Source: Treponema sp. (lineage in GTDB: Bacteria; Spirochaetota; Spirochaetia; Treponematales; Treponemataceae). From it: a DNA stretch of 64,000 nucleotides. The notes under the pieces were generated by a model that worked only from the letters and a program-made list of their open reading frames with translations, searched no databases and was not told where the DNA came from. Within the stretch, counting starts at the first letter, position 1. Each line of letters starts with the position of its first letter. Positions 32,953-43,082 of the stretch are shown here, piece after piece. The DNA is taken from NCBI GenBank assembly GCA_017645785.1, contig JAGCNW010000030.1:153045-217044 (forward strand). The letters are read 5' to 3'. The position numbers and the translations under genes are program-made.

Positions 32953-34061
32953 GCTTTGAAGACATAGACTTGCAGTGGTTTGCCGCCGAAGAAGAGGGAA
33001 GAACTGAGGAGCCCTCGGACCTTAAACTAGAAAAAGCGCGCAAAGAGGGCCGCGTCGCGAAAAGCCAAGAAGTCAACGGCGGCTTTGTCTTTTTATTTTC
33101 CGTCTTGACCTTGCTGCTTTTGGGCAAATGGCTTCTAAGAAATTTTGAGGAAATCTTGATTTTCTTTTTTACAAGGAGCGCCCAAGGAAACGCTGTGAGC
33201 GGAAACAGCGCGGCGGTTTTCTTTGACTACTTTTTAAAGATGGTTTTGCCGGTCGCTTTTGTGGCGCTTTTGGCGGGAGTCGTCGGAAACATAATTCAAA
33301 ACCGCGGTTGGATGTTCAGCCTTAAGCCCATTACGCCCAATTTTTCAAAGATACTTCCGCATTTTGGCGAATATTTCAAGAAGACGATTTTTTCAAAGCA
33401 GGGCGCCTTTAACATAGTGAAGTCCTTGGCCAAGGTCGCGATTCTTGTGTTCGCGGCTTTTGCAATAATAAGGTCCAACATGGGCGACTTGCTTTTCATC
33501 ATACACCAAAACGGAAACATCTTGGGCGCCTTTGGCAAAATCGCTTCCATCGCCTTTAAGCTTTTGTTCTTTGCCGCGATTTTCTTTTTGGTCATTTCGA
33601 TTCCGGATTACTTTGTGCAAAGGTCTGCTTTCATAGATTCCCTCAAAATGACAAAGCAGGAAGTCAAAGAGGAATTCAAAGAGATGGAAGGCGACCCGGA
33701 AGTGAAGGGCCGCATCAAGCAGGCGCAGCGCCAATTGTTGGCTTCCAACATTCCTCGCGCCGTCGCCGAAAGCGATGTGGTCGTCACAAACCCGACGCAC
33801 TTTGCCGTGGCGCTAAAATATGACGCGGCGGCAAATGACGCTCCTGTGGTCAACGCCAAGGGAGAGGACTTTATGGCGCAGCGCATCAAGGAGATCGCGC
33901 GCGAGAACGACGTTCCGATAGTGGAAAACAGGCCGTTAGCCCGCAGCCTCTATGCAGACGTTGAACTTGGCGCTATAATACCAAACAAATATATTAATGC
34001 TGTTGTAATTTTGTACACGCATTTGGAAAAATTTAGAAAAGGATTTAAGTCGGGCGCTTAA
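32949..34061 (+). CDS. flhB: Flagellar export switch protein FlhB
   Basis: 370 residues from ATG 32949 (AGAGGAT just upstream); an earlier ATG at 32886 lies within fliR. N-terminal start LQWFAAEEEGRTEEPSDLKL, four membrane helices, and a cytoplasmic domain with the self-cleavage motif NPTH (about residue 280) in VVTNPTHFAVALKY. Cleavage switches substrate from hook to filament proteins. Confidence 0.95.
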   Translation: MSFEDIDLQWFAAEEEGRTEEPSDLKLEKARKEGRVAKSQEVNGGFVFLFSVLTLLLLGKWLLRNFEEILIFFFTRSAQGNAVSGNSAAVFFDYFLKMVLPVAFVALLAGVVGNIIQNRGWMFSLKPITPNFSKILPHFGEYFKKTIFSKQGAFNIVKSLAKVAILVFAAFAIIRSNMGDLLFIIHQNGNILGAFGKIASIAFKLLFFAAIFFLVISIPDYFVQRSAFIDSLKMTKQEVKEEFKEMEGDPEVKGRIKQAQRQLLASNIPRAVAESDVVVTNPTHFAVALKYDAAANDAPVVNAKGEDFMAQRIKEIARENDVPIVENRPLARSLYADVELGAIIPNKYINAVVILYTHLEKFRKGFKSGA

Positions 34062-34097
34062 GCGTCTGAGACAAAATAAAAGCCTGGGTGGGGACTA

Positions 34098-36227
34098 ATG
34101 GCTCAAGAGCAAGTAGGACAGAATAGTTTTCTCAATGTGGTAGGAAAGAACATTGTTCCGGCAGCGGCCATTCTTGTCTTCCTTATGTTGATCATTCCGC
34201 TTCCGACGGTTTTGCTTGACGTTTTCATGGCGATGAACTTGGCTCTTTCCGTTTTGCTTTTGCTTACTGTAATTACTACGCCAAAGCCGTCGCGCCTTAC
34301 AACCTTTCCGCAAATAATTTTGCTTGTCACGCTTTTTGGCTTGGGAATAAACGTTTCTTCCACAAGGTTGATATTGACTAAGGGCTCCGCTTTTGACGGC
34401 CGCATGGTCCGCGCCTTTTCTACTTTCGTTGTCGGAAGCGACAAGGGAAGCGACGGCCTTGTGGTCGGAATGGTAATCTTCATCATCTTGATTGTAATCC
34501 AAACAATCGTAATCGCAAAGGGCGCCACGCGCGTAAGCGAAGTCGCCGCCCGCTTTGCCTTGGACTCTATGCCGCAAAAAAACTTTGCCGTCGACCAAGA
34601 GCTCAACTCCGGCGCGATTACCGAAGAAGAAGCTAGAGCGAAGCGCGCTGACATAAGAAACGAAAGCGACTTTTATTCCGCTATGGACGGTTCCTCCAAA
34701 TTTGTAAGCGGAAACGTTATGGCCGGCATTTTCATCACGGTGGTCAACTTGGTCGCCGGCCTCATTACCGGAATGATTTTGCGCGGCGAGCCTTTTTCAA
34801 GCGCTATTGAAACTTATTCCCGCCTGACGATAGGCGACGGCCTCTTAAGCCAGCTTCCGTCCCTATTGCTTTCGTTCTCAACCGGCATGTTGGTAACCGC
34901 AAGCAATTCCGACGTCCAGTTGAGCGAAAATTTAAAGAAGCAGTTCACAAGTTCCGGAACGACATACATTATCGCCGGCGCCGCGATGGCCTTGCTGGGA
35001 ATCTTGCCGGGCATGCCTTGGTATGTTTTGGTTCCGCTTGGCGCGATAAGCGTCTTTGCCGGAATCAGAATGCAAAGAGCTAACGCGGCACAAGAGCTTG
35101 CCAAAAAGCAGGCCGAAGACGCCTCCGCGGGAAAAACTCAGATCGGCCAAAATCCGGCGGACGTTTCTCCTGTCGTTCCGCTTGACCCGCTCTTGCTTGA
35201 AATCGGCTACGCCTTGATTCCCCTTGTTGACAACGAAAAGGGCGCCAAGCTTTTGGAGCGCGTCACAAGAATCCGCCGCGAGGTCGCGCTCGACCTTGGC
35301 CTTGTCGTTCCAAGCATAAGAATCGTAGACTATATGACCCTCGATCCCAGCGAATACACATTCAAGATTCGCGGAATCGAAGCGGGCCGCGCCAAGCTTA
35401 AGATGGGCTACTATATGGCCATCAACACAGGCGACATAAGGGAAGAAGTCAAGGGCGAGGCCACTCGCGACCCGGCATTCGGCATGCCCGCGATTTGGAT
35501 TCCCGAAGACAAGCGCGCTGACGTTGAGCGGGCCGGCTACGCGGTTGTAGACCCGCTTACTGTAATCGCCACCCATTTGACGGAAATCATAAGAAGCCAC
35601 GCGGCCGAAATTCTTGGAAGAAAAGAAGTCAAGCAAATCATCGACAAGATTGCCGAGACGGACAAGGTTGTCGTTGACGAAGTCATGGACAAGGCGCAGT
35701 TCACTTACGGACAAATCGAGAAGGTTTTGCAAAACCTCTTGCGCGAACAAGTTTCCATCAGGAACATCGTTCTTATTTTGGAAACGCTCGCAAATATGGG
35801 CCCTGGCGTAGGCCCTTGGATTTTGACCGAAAAAGTCCGCGAGGCTTTGGGAAAGCAAATATGCCTGCAATACGCCGACGAAGACCACAAGCTGCGCGTG
35901 ATGAATTTGTCGCAGGACTACGCCGAGCTTTTGCTCAACCACCAGGTTTTGCCCGGGGACGGCTCGCGTCCCTATGTCGCGCTGGATCCTGTCGACGGCC
36001 GAAAATGGATTTCGGATGTCAGCGCGGCTTTTGCCGCCATGCAGGAACGGGGCCTTGTTCCTATTATTCTATGTCCCGCCGAAGTGCGCGCCTTGGTAAA
36101 GTCTTCGACGGAGCGCGAGCTTCCTGGAATTGTCGTTCTTTCAATAAACGAGGTTATTGCCGCGGACAACAGCGTTTCTATCGAAACTCTTGGCGAAATA
36201 AAACAAAGTGTTGAGGGGGTAGCGTGA
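34098..36227 (+). CDS. flhA: Flagellar export protein FlhA
   Basis: 709 residues. Seven or eight membrane helices in the first 330 residues with the FHIPEP signature region (RNESDFYSAMDGSSKFVSGN), and a large cytoplasmic domain that forms the nonameric docking ring for chaperone-substrate complexes. Overlaps flhF by 4 bases (GTGATG). Confidence 0.96.
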   Translation: MAQEQVGQNSFLNVVGKNIVPAAAILVFLMLIIPLPTVLLDVFMAMNLALSVLLLLTVITTPKPSRLTTFPQIILLVTLFGLGINVSSTRLILTKGSAFDGRMVRAFSTFVVGSDKGSDGLVVGMVIFIILIVIQTIVIAKGATRVSEVAARFALDSMPQKNFAVDQELNSGAITEEEARAKRADIRNESDFYSAMDGSSKFVSGNVMAGIFITVVNLVAGLITGMILRGEPFSSAIETYSRLTIGDGLLSQLPSLLLSFSTGMLVTASNSDVQLSENLKKQFTSSGTTYIIAGAAMALLGILPGMPWYVLVPLGAISVFAGIRMQRANAAQELAKKQAEDASAGKTQIGQNPADVSPVVPLDPLLLEIGYALIPLVDNEKGAKLLERVTRIRREVALDLGLVVPSIRIVDYMTLDPSEYTFKIRGIEAGRAKLKMGYYMAINTGDIREEVKGEATRDPAFGMPAIWIPEDKRADVERAGYAVVDPLTVIATHLTEIIRSHAAEILGRKEVKQIIDKIAETDKVVVDEVMDKAQFTYGQIEKVLQNLLREQVSIRNIVLILETLANMGPGVGPWILTEKVREALGKQICLQYADEDHKLRVMNLSQDYAELLLNHQVLPGDGSRPYVALDPVDGRKWISDVSAAFAAMQERGLVPIILCPAEVRALVKSSTERELPGIVVLSINEVIAADNSVSIETLGEIKQSVEGVA

Positions 36228-37450
36228 TGCTTCCTGAAGAAAGAAAGCAAGAGCTCCTGTATTTAACAGCGGACACCATAGACGATTGCCGCGACCGTTT
36301 GGGAAAGCTTTACGGAACTGACTACGAGATAATGGACCGCAAGAACACGACGCAAAGTTACGGTCCGTTCGGCTTGTTTACAAAGCCCGGCGTGAAGGTG
36401 ACCTATGTCGTAAACCGCCGCTCGGAAAAGACGTCCGCCTACGAAAGCGAGGACGAAAGCCAGCGCTTGATTCGAGAAGAAATATTGCGCCGCGCTACCG
36501 GCGGAAAGTCAAAGACAGAAATTCAAATCAGCGAAATTAACGCGAAGGTCAACGAGATTGCGTCCGCCATGCAAAGAATTCCTCGCGGTTCAGGCGAGGA
36601 GCGGATTGAGTCAATCGACCGCATAGAAGAAATGCTTGACGACAACGAGTTCACGCGGGACTTTATTTTGGGAATCACCGCGCGGCTTAAAAAAGAATTT
36701 TCTCTTGACGACTTGAACGACTTCCATAAGGTTGAACGGCAAGTCGTCGATTGGATCGGCGAAGCCATCGAGATCGCCAAGCCCAAGACCCATAGGCCGC
36801 CGCGTGTTGTGGTGATTGTCGGCCCAACAGGTGTGGGAAAGACCACCACGATTGGAAAGCTCGCCGCGCAAAACGTAATAATTCGCAAAAAAACGCCGGA
36901 CATGCCGCCCATACGCATAACGATGATAACAATCGACAAGACAAGAATCGGGGCGGAAAAACAGCTTCAAACTTTTGGCGAGGTCTTGGACTTGCCGGTT
37001 CAAAAGGCGGAGAACGCCGAAGATCTAAAGACCATTTTTGAATCCATCAAGAGCGACTACGATGTCATTTACATCGACACGTCCGGCTACAGTCCCAACG
37101 ATTCCGAAAATATAGCCAAGCTAAAGAGCACCCTTAGCGTCGACGGCTTGCATCCTGATGTTTATCTTGCGATCGCCGCGTCCACAAAGGCGCGCGACAT
37201 AAAGAACATAATGCAAAATTACGAGCCCTTCGGCTATTCATCTGTGATTGTCACCAAGTGCGACGAAACGACGCGCTTGGGCAATATAATAAGCGTGTTG
37301 AACGAAAAGCGAAAATCCATTTCTTACTGGACTGACGGACAAGTGATTTCGCGGAACATTCAGCGCGCCAGTGTCGTTGACTTTTTGATTCGTCTCTCAG
37401 GCTTTACTGTGGACAGAATTCATATCGAAGAAAAATTTGGAGAAAAGTAA
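36224..37450 (+). CDS. flhF: Flagellar positioning GTPase FlhF
   Basis: 408 residues. Variable N-terminal part, then an SRP-type NG domain with P-loop [20 protein letters not shown] (about residue 200), [29 protein letters not shown] and [12 protein letters not shown]. The G3 motif reads DTSG rather than DTAG. FlhF sets flagellar place and number, with FlhG encoded 2 nt downstream. Confidence 0.95.
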   Translation: MMLPEERKQELLYLTADTIDDCRDRLGKLYGTDYEIMDRKNTTQSYGPFGLFTKPGVKVTYVVNRRSEKTSAYESEDESQRLIREEILRRATGGKSKTEIQISEINAKVNEIASAMQRIPRGSGEERIESIDRIEEMLDDNEFTRDFILGITARLKKEFSLDDLNDFHKVERQVVDWIGEAIEIAKPKTHRPPRVVVIVGPTGVGKTTTIGKLAAQNVIIRKKTPDMPPIRITMITIDKTRIGAEKQLQTFGEVLDLPVQKAENAEDLKTIFESIKSDYDVIYIDTSGYSPNDSENIAKLKSTLSVDGLHPDVYLAIAASTKARDIKNIMQNYEPFGYSSVIVTKCDETTRLGNIISVLNEKRKSISYWTDGQVISRNIQRASVVDFLIRLSGFTVDRIHIEEKFGEK

Positions 37451-37452
37451 AT

Positions 37453-38328
37453 ATGGAAGACCAGATTAGCGAACTTAGAGAAATTATGAGAGGCGGTTCC
37501 GACCAGGCCAAGCCCCGCGACGTTCACAAAACCCGCGTCATCGCCATCACAAGCGGAAAGGGCGGCGTCGGAAAGTCAAACCTTGCCGTAAACATGGCCA
37601 TCGCCTACGCCCAGCTTGGAAAAAAAGTCATCTTGATCGACGGCGACTTGGGAATGGCCAACGTTAACGTTTTGCTTAGCGTGGTTCCCAAATACAATTT
37701 GCTTCAAGTAATCAACAAGCAAAAGACGATGCAAGAAATCATCTTGGACTCTGAATACGGAATAAAGTTCATTGCCGGAGCGAACGGTTTTTCAAAAATA
37801 GCGAACCTCAGCAAGGACGAGCTTGATTACTTTGCCACCCAATTTTCTTCGCTTTCAAACGCTGACATAATCATCATAGACACAGGAGCGGGAATCTCCA
37901 ACAACGTTCTTTCTTTTGTCGCCGCGAGCGACGAAGTTTACGTTGTTACGACTCCCGAGCCGACCGCCATCACCGACGCGTACGGAATGATAAAAATCAT
38001 CACGACCGAGATTGAAGACCGTGAAATCAACATTCAGCTTTTGGTCAACCGCGTCCATTCCGCCGACGAAGGAAAGAGAATCGCCGACCGCATCATAAGC
38101 ATCGTCGGCCAGTTCCTTAACTACAAGGTTAATTACGTTGGCTTTGTCTACGAGGATCCGGCGGTTCAGAATTCGGTTATCAGGCAAAAGCCCTTTATTG
38201 TTGTCGCTCCGCAATCAAAGCCCGCCATGTGCGTAAAGCATATTGTAGGCAGAATCGAAAAGACTGAAGCCCCGGACAACGAGGGCGTCTCGAATTTCTT
38301 GAAGAAATTTTTGGGCTTTAAAAAATAA
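37453..38328 (+). CDS. flhG: Flagellar number regulator FlhG (MinD-like ATPase)
   Basis: 291 residues. The deviant Walker A motif [16 protein letters not shown] (about residues 32-47), the switch [10 protein letters not shown] and the DTGAGIS motif are those of MinD/FlhG. It stimulates the FlhF GTPase and limits flagellar number. The C-terminus (LKKFLGFKK) could be an amphipathic membrane-binding helix. Confidence 0.94.
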   Translation: MEDQISELREIMRGGSDQAKPRDVHKTRVIAITSGKGGVGKSNLAVNMAIAYAQLGKKVILIDGDLGMANVNVLLSVVPKYNLLQVINKQKTMQEIILDSEYGIKFIAGANGFSKIANLSKDELDYFATQFSSLSNADIIIIDTGAGISNNVLSFVAASDEVYVVTTPEPTAITDAYGMIKIITTEIEDREINIQLLVNRVHSADEGKRIADRIISIVGQFLNYKVNYVGFVYEDPAVQNSVIRQKPFIVVAPQSKPAMCVKHIVGRIEKTEAPDNEGVSNFLKKFLGFKK

Positions 38329-38356
38329 CATTTTAGTAGCATTTTTTTGAAATGTG

Positions 38357-38365
38357 TGGTATAAT
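38357..38365 (+). promoter_or_regulatory. Internal extended -10 promoter before the fliA group
   Basis: TGGTATAAT is an extended -10 (TGn-TATAAT) without a good -35 match. It lies 29 nt downstream of flhG and 30 nt before the next start, and could add transcription of the fliA-fapA part. Confidence 0.5.
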
Positions 38366-38394
38366 ATAGTGAATTTTTGCAAGGGGAAAACGAA

Positions 38395-39243
38395 TTGATT
38401 AAAATTAAGCCGATAATTTTTAGCGCCTGCGCGGCTTTCGTTTTGTCCTTTGTGACGGCTTTGGCCGCAAAATCGGGCTTTCCGATCTCCCTTTTGAAGG
38501 CCGTGATTTTTGCCCTCCTGTTTGGAGCCATAGCCGTAGGAGTTCAGTTTGTTTACGCCAGGTTTTTGACGGAAGGCGCGGCTCCGGTTGAACCGCGCGA
38601 AGAGTCCAAGGTTATGGGCTCAAAGGTTGACTTGGTTGTCAGCGAGGAGGACTTGCCCGAAGACAAGGACGCTCCCGCTTTTTATGTCGAAGGAAAGCAT
38701 GTTATTTCCGGCGACGATGTTGCAGCCAGCAAGGCCTCCGCCGCGGACGAATCCGTTTCGGTCGCAAGGCAAAACGAGGCGCTTGAAGCTGCCGAAAAAG
38801 TTCGCGAGCAAAAGGCCGCCGAGAACATAACTCAAAAGGCGGCCGAAATCAAGGCGGAGTCTCCGGCTCCTGTCGCGGCTCCGGCATCTCCGGCGATGGC
38901 CTCGGCGAGCCAGCCAGTTGAGGAAGAGATTCCCCAAGCGGCAGAAGCCCAGCCGGCTTTTTCGCCGGTCAATTTGGCGCAAGGAACCGCTCCGGCGAGT
39001 CCTGCGGCGGCCTCGGCTCCTTCTTTGGACGGCGAGGAATTGGACAATTTGCCGGATATCGGCGACTTTGGCGGCGGCGCTTCGGAGTCGCATGACGAAG
39101 TTATAGAAGACAGCGAATTTGCGGAAGAAGGCGCGAATCGCCCTCGCAGGCAGACCGAGCTTTCTGACGGAAAGGTTGCGGACGTAAAAGACGCTCCGAT
39201 AATGGCGGAAGCGATTAGAACAATATTGAGTTCAGAAGATTAA
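38395..39243 (+). CDS. Membrane-anchored Ala/Pro/Glu-rich protein of the flagellar operon
   Basis: 282 residues from TTG 38395 with AAGGGG 8 nt upstream. Two hydrophobic segments (about 5-25 and 30-50), then a long acidic region rich in Ala, Pro and Glu with few ordered stretches, ending in a short helix (VADVKDAPIMAEAIRTILSS). A protein of similar position and makeup sits between flhG and fliA in other treponemes; function unknown. It ends 13 nt before fliA. Confidence 0.7.
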   Translation: MIKIKPIIFSACAAFVLSFVTALAAKSGFPISLLKAVIFALLFGAIAVGVQFVYARFLTEGAAPVEPREESKVMGSKVDLVVSEEDLPEDKDAPAFYVEGKHVISGDDVAASKASAADESVSVARQNEALEAAEKVREQKAAENITQKAAEIKAESPAPVAAPASPAMASASQPVEEEIPQAAEAQPAFSPVNLAQGTAPASPAAASAPSLDGEELDNLPDIGDFGGGASESHDEVIEDSEFAEEGANRPRRQTELSDGKVADVKDAPIMAEAIRTILSSED

Positions 39244-39256
39244 AGCAGGGTGGAGT

Positions 39257-40045
39257 ATGGAAACAGCTCTTGTTGAAGAAAAGACAGAAGACGAACTTTG
39301 GAACGAATACAGGAAGACCCGCTCTCCTGACTTGCGCGACAAAATCATCCGGCAGTATATGCCGCTTGTAAAATACGTCGCCGGCAAGGTCAGCGTCGGC
39401 ATGCCCTCCAGCGTGGAGTTTGACGACCTTGTGGGTTTTGGCCAGTTTGGCCTTTTGGACGCGATAGAAAAATACGACCCGGACAAGAACGTAAAATTCA
39501 AGACTTACGCCGTCACAAGAATTCGCGGCGCGATTTTTGACGAGTTGCGCCAATTGGACTGGGTTCCCCGCAGCGTGCGCCAAAAGTCGCGCGAGATAGA
39601 AGACACAATCGGCGATTTGGAAGCCAAGCTTGGCCGCACAGCCAGCGACGCCGAAATTGCCGGCAAGCTCGGCGTGAGCGAAGAGGAATACCAGCAGACT
39701 GTAATGAAGCTTTCGGGCACTAGCGTCCTTTCGCTTAACGACGTTTGGTACAGCGGCAACGACAACGACCACATGTCAATCGGAGACAGCATCGAGTCGC
39801 CCTCAAGCCTCAACCCTGACGTTATTGTCGAGCGCGAGGAAATCCGCAAAATCATCATACAAGCGATTAACGAGCTTCCCGAAAAAGAAAAGATGGTCAT
39901 CGTTTTGTACTACCACGAAGACTTGACCTTTAAGGAAATTGGACAGGTTTTGGAAGTAAGCGAATCGCGCATCAGCCAGTTGCACACAAAGGCAAACTTG
40001 CGCCTTAGGGCCAAGTTGACCAACTTGAGAAAAGGAATCATGTAA
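39257..40045 (+). CDS. fliA: Flagellar sigma factor FliA/WhiG (sigma-28)
   Basis: 262 residues. Regions 2 (LVGFGQFGLLDAIEKYDP, YAVTRIRGAIFDELR), 3 (DWVPRSVRQKSREIE) and 4 (LPEKEKMVIVLYYHEDLTFKEI) are complete. It directs RNA polymerase to late flagellar and chemotaxis promoters. No anti-sigma gene flgM is nearby in this window. Confidence 0.95.
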   Translation: METALVEEKTEDELWNEYRKTRSPDLRDKIIRQYMPLVKYVAGKVSVGMPSSVEFDDLVGFGQFGLLDAIEKYDPDKNVKFKTYAVTRIRGAIFDELRQLDWVPRSVRQKSREIEDTIGDLEAKLGRTASDAEIAGKLGVSEEEYQQTVMKLSGTSVLSLNDVWYSGNDNDHMSIGDSIESPSSLNPDVIVEREEIRKIIIQAINELPEKEKMVIVLYYHEDLTFKEIGQVLEVSESRISQLHTKANLRLRAKLTNLRKGIM

Positions 40046-40047
40046 TA

Positions 40048-42018
40048 ATGGTAGGACTTGAAGTCATCCGAAAAGACATGGAGGCTCTGCTGGAGCAGGA
40101 CAAGTCCCTCAACGCGATTGAGGTCAACGCCGACTCTCTTGACGAGGCTTTGGCCGACGCGGCGACCCAGCTTGACGCTAGAGTCGTAAACCTTGAATAT
40201 GAAATTTTGGAAAAGGGCAGCGACGGCTTCTTGGGCTTGGCTAAAAAGCCTTGGAAGCTCCGCATTTACCAAAACGCGGCGTCCCTTGCCAAAAAGAAAA
40301 AGTCCGTCGCGCAAACAGCTTTTGCCAGCGAAGACTTCGACGAGGAAGTCAAGATTGTCGACCAGGACGGACTTTACTATATCCGCCACTTTGGCGACGA
40401 AATCATGCTCAAAGTTCTTCTTCCGGTTGGAAAAGGCCGTGGCGTTGACGTCAAGGACATCATCAACGACGCGCGCCGTCCGGACACTGTCAGCATAGAA
40501 GAAGGAAAGATAAAGGAATTCGCCAAGAAGGGAACGGACGGAAAGTACGAGCCCATTGGCCTTTACAAGCACATCAAGGCCGGCGACGCCATGCTCATCA
40601 TCGACGTTTCAAAGGATGAGATGGAAGCGACGCTCACCGCGACCGCTCCCGCGATGAGCGGAGGCGAAATCACTCCCGACCAAATCAGGCGCGCCTTGGA
40701 AACCCAGGGTGTTGTCGCCGGAATCGAAGACGACAAAATCGCCGAGTGGGTTGACAATCCCGTGTACGGCGCGCCTTGCGAAGTCGCCCACGCGATCATG
40801 CCCCAAGACGGCCGCGACGCCTACATGGCCTTTAATTTTGAGACCGACCCCACCAAGCTTAAGATTAAGGAAGCCGGCGACGGAAAGGTCAACTTTAAGG
40901 AACTTAACAAAATTCAAAACGTGGTCAAAGGCCAGCCCTTGGCCACAAAAATACAGCCGGAGCGCGGCAAGGCCGGAAAAACCCTTTTTGGCCGCTACCT
41001 CGAGGCGAAGAACGGCAAGGACATCAAGATTCCTCTTGGAAAGAATGTCGAGCTTGACAAGGACGGAGTCACCGTCATCGCAAGCGAAGCCGGCCGCGTT
41101 CACTTTGACGACCAAAGAATTAACGTCGAGCCCGTTTTGGAATTGGAAAGCGTCGGAATCAAGACAGGAAACATCGATTTCTTGGGAAGCGTCATCGTCA
41201 AGGGAAACGTGGACGACGGATACGAAATCAAGGCGACCGGCGACATCGAAATTTCTGGAACGGTCGGAAAAAGCTTCATCAAGAGCGAGCGGGGCAACAT
41301 CATCGTTTCGGCCGGCATTTTTGGCCACGACGAGGGCGAGGTTCACTGCGGAAAATCTTTGTGGGCTAAGTTCATCCAGAGCGCCAAGGTCGAGGTCGAA
41401 GAATTCTGCATTGTCTCTGACAGCATAATGAACAGCGAGGTCAGCGCGATGAAGCGCATCGTCCTCAACGGAAAGAAAGCGCAGATTACCGGCGGCCACT
41501 TGTTCGCCACCGAAGAAATTTGCGCCCGCAACATCGGCTCTCCGGGCGGCGGAACGGAAACAATCCTTGAGGTTGGCTTTGATCCCCGCGCCAAGCACCG
41601 CTTGGAATTTATCCAGGGCCAGCAAAACGACTTGGTCCGCGAGCTTGAGGACGTTGAGAACAATTTGCTCGCTTTGGAAAACTACAAAAAGGCGCGCCGA
41701 CAGCTCCCCAAGGACAAAGAGGAGACTTACGCGCAGCTTAAGAGCCGAAAGCAGGAAATTACAATAGAATCGGAGAAGATTTCGGAAGAAATCGACCAAA
41801 TACAAGAACATTTGCACGAGCTTAAGGTCTTTGGAAAGGTAAAGGCGGAAGGAAGCGTTTTCTCGGGAGTCAAGATTTACATTCGCGACACCTTGCAGGA
41901 AGTCCGAGCCGACACTAAGAACGTCACATACTTTATGGAAAACGGTTTTATCCGCACAGGAAAGTATGAGGCGCCTGACTTGACCGGCCTACAAATGCCG
42001 GAAGGATACTCAAGCTAA
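40048..42018 (+). CDS. FapA family protein (DUF342) with Jag-like N-terminus
   Basis: 656 residues. The N-terminal 60 residues (IEVNADSLDEALADAATQLD) resemble the Jag/KhpB N-terminal domain. A DUF342/FapA central part (about 230-510) has beta-helix-like repeats such as GNIDFLGSVIVKGNVDDGYE and GSPGGGTETILEVG, and a coiled coil follows (about 530-600). FapA proteins often accompany flagellar genes; the role is probably cell-polarity or envelope-related. One-base stop/start overlap (TAATG) with the next gene. Confidence 0.85.
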   Translation: MVGLEVIRKDMEALLEQDKSLNAIEVNADSLDEALADAATQLDARVVNLEYEILEKGSDGFLGLAKKPWKLRIYQNAASLAKKKKSVAQTAFASEDFDEEVKIVDQDGLYYIRHFGDEIMLKVLLPVGKGRGVDVKDIINDARRPDTVSIEEGKIKEFAKKGTDGKYEPIGLYKHIKAGDAMLIIDVSKDEMEATLTATAPAMSGGEITPDQIRRALETQGVVAGIEDDKIAEWVDNPVYGAPCEVAHAIMPQDGRDAYMAFNFETDPTKLKIKEAGDGKVNFKELNKIQNVVKGQPLATKIQPERGKAGKTLFGRYLEAKNGKDIKIPLGKNVELDKDGVTVIASEAGRVHFDDQRINVEPVLELESVGIKTGNIDFLGSVIVKGNVDDGYEIKATGDIEISGTVGKSFIKSERGNIIVSAGIFGHDEGEVHCGKSLWAKFIQSAKVEVEEFCIVSDSIMNSEVSAMKRIVLNGKKAQITGGHLFATEEICARNIGSPGGGTETILEVGFDPRAKHRLEFIQGQQNDLVRELEDVENNLLALENYKKARRQLPKDKEETYAQLKSRKQEITIESEKISEEIDQIQEHLHELKVFGKVKAEGSVFSGVKIYIRDTLQEVRADTKNVTYFMENGFIRTGKYEAPDLTGLQMPEGYSS

Positions 42019-42353
42019 TGGCTTTGCAGCCTATTGACCTTCAGACAATGTATTCTCAAATGGCCAACGTAGCCCAAAGGGTGGCAAGCGAAGGCCAGGG
42101 AGCCTCGTTGGCGCAGTCGATTCAAACTCAAGGAATCGTGAACCAAAATTTGCAGCAGTCGCAAAGCGTTCAAAAAACAGCCGCCAACGAAACGCAGACA
42201 GGAAAAATCAAGGCCGACGCTAAAGGCGCCGACGGCGGAGCGGCTGGCGGGCAAAAAAAGAAAAATGACGGGCAGGCTGAAGAGCCTGAAGAAAAAAAAG
42301 AATACGAAATAAGGGATCCCGCCCTTGGCGTTCACATAAACATTACGAGGTGA
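42018..42353 (+). CDS. Small conserved protein of the flagellar cluster
   Basis: 111 residues, Gln/Ala/Lys-rich, largely helical N-terminal half (DLQTMYSQMANVAQRVASEG) and charged low-complexity middle, ending EYEIRDPALGVHINITR. No signal peptide or membrane segment. I do not recognise a domain. Coupled to fapA by TAATG and followed 4 nt later by the next gene. Confidence 0.7.
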   Translation: MALQPIDLQTMYSQMANVAQRVASEGQGASLAQSIQTQGIVNQNLQQSQSVQKTAANETQTGKIKADAKGADGGAAGGQKKKNDGQAEEPEEKKEYEIRDPALGVHINITR

Positions 42354-42357
42354 GTGA

Positions 42358-43059
42358 ATGGCCGTCTTTTTAGTTTCTTCCCTTACATTGATAAACCTAC
42401 TTTTGTGGCTGGTCTTTTTGTTCCGCTTTAAAAAACTTTTTAGCTCCGACGACATAATGCTAAAATTCCGCGACGGAATGGACGGCCTCATAAGGGAGGC
42501 GCAGCATAACACCCTTTCAAACATAAACTTGATTGACGACAAAATAAAGGAGCTCAAGGCGGCCAGCGCCGAGGCTGAGCGGAAAGTCGCCCTTTTGCGC
42601 CATGAATTGCAAACCGCCGAAAAATCCGCCGCCCTCCAAGCCCAGCTGAACATGCAGTCGGCGGCGGCTGCGATGCAGGCCGCTCCAAAAGCCTCCGCAA
42701 AAAAAGGCAGGGCAAAGGCTCCTTCAAAAAGTTCGTCAAGGGGAGCGTCTTCAAAAGCGGCCGCGGCCTACAAGCAAAACGAGCTGCCCGGCGAGGACGA
42801 GGCTGTCGCCCTTACAGGCCTTTTTAAGGAAAACGCGCAAAAGTCCCTTTTTGAACAGCCGCAAATCACGGTCACAAGAGACGGCGATTCATACGGAAAA
42901 GTTCCCATCGTGAGCATGAGCGAAGAGCCCATAAAGCCCAAAAAGCCCTTTGTCAGACGGGTGCGGGAGCTTGCGGAATTGGGAAAGACTGTGGAAGAGA
43001 TAGCGTCCGAGACGGACCATTCCACGACAGAAGTTCAGCTTGTATTGGACATGGCGTAA
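42358..43059 (+). CDS. Membrane-anchored coiled-coil protein with C-terminal HTH-like end
   Basis: 233 residues. An N-terminal membrane helix (about 4-24), a coiled coil (about 45-100), a Lys/Ser/Ala linker and a C-terminal segment (VRRVRELAELGKTVEEIASE, then TEVQLVLDMA) that looks like the short helix-turn-helix end of DUF6115/SwrB-like proteins. Last gene of the flagellar run; function unknown, motility-linked by position. Confidence 0.7.
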   Translation: MAVFLVSSLTLINLLLWLVFLFRFKKLFSSDDIMLKFRDGMDGLIREAQHNTLSNINLIDDKIKELKAASAEAERKVALLRHELQTAEKSAALQAQLNMQSAAAAMQAAPKASAKKGRAKAPSKSSSRGASSKAAAAYKQNELPGEDEAVALTGLFKENAQKSLFEQPQITVTRDGDSYGKVPIVSMSEEPIKPKKPFVRRVRELAELGKTVEEIASETDHSTTEVQLVLDMA

Positions 43060-43082
43060 GGCCATAAATATAGGAGTTATAT

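Noticed and set aside
34932..35942. 336-codon open frame opposite flhA
   Set aside because: Antisense to a highly conserved gene; strong codon bias leaves few stops on the other strand. The same applies to 40609-41817 opposite fapA, 31347-32288 opposite fliP-fliR and 60699-61820 opposite infB.
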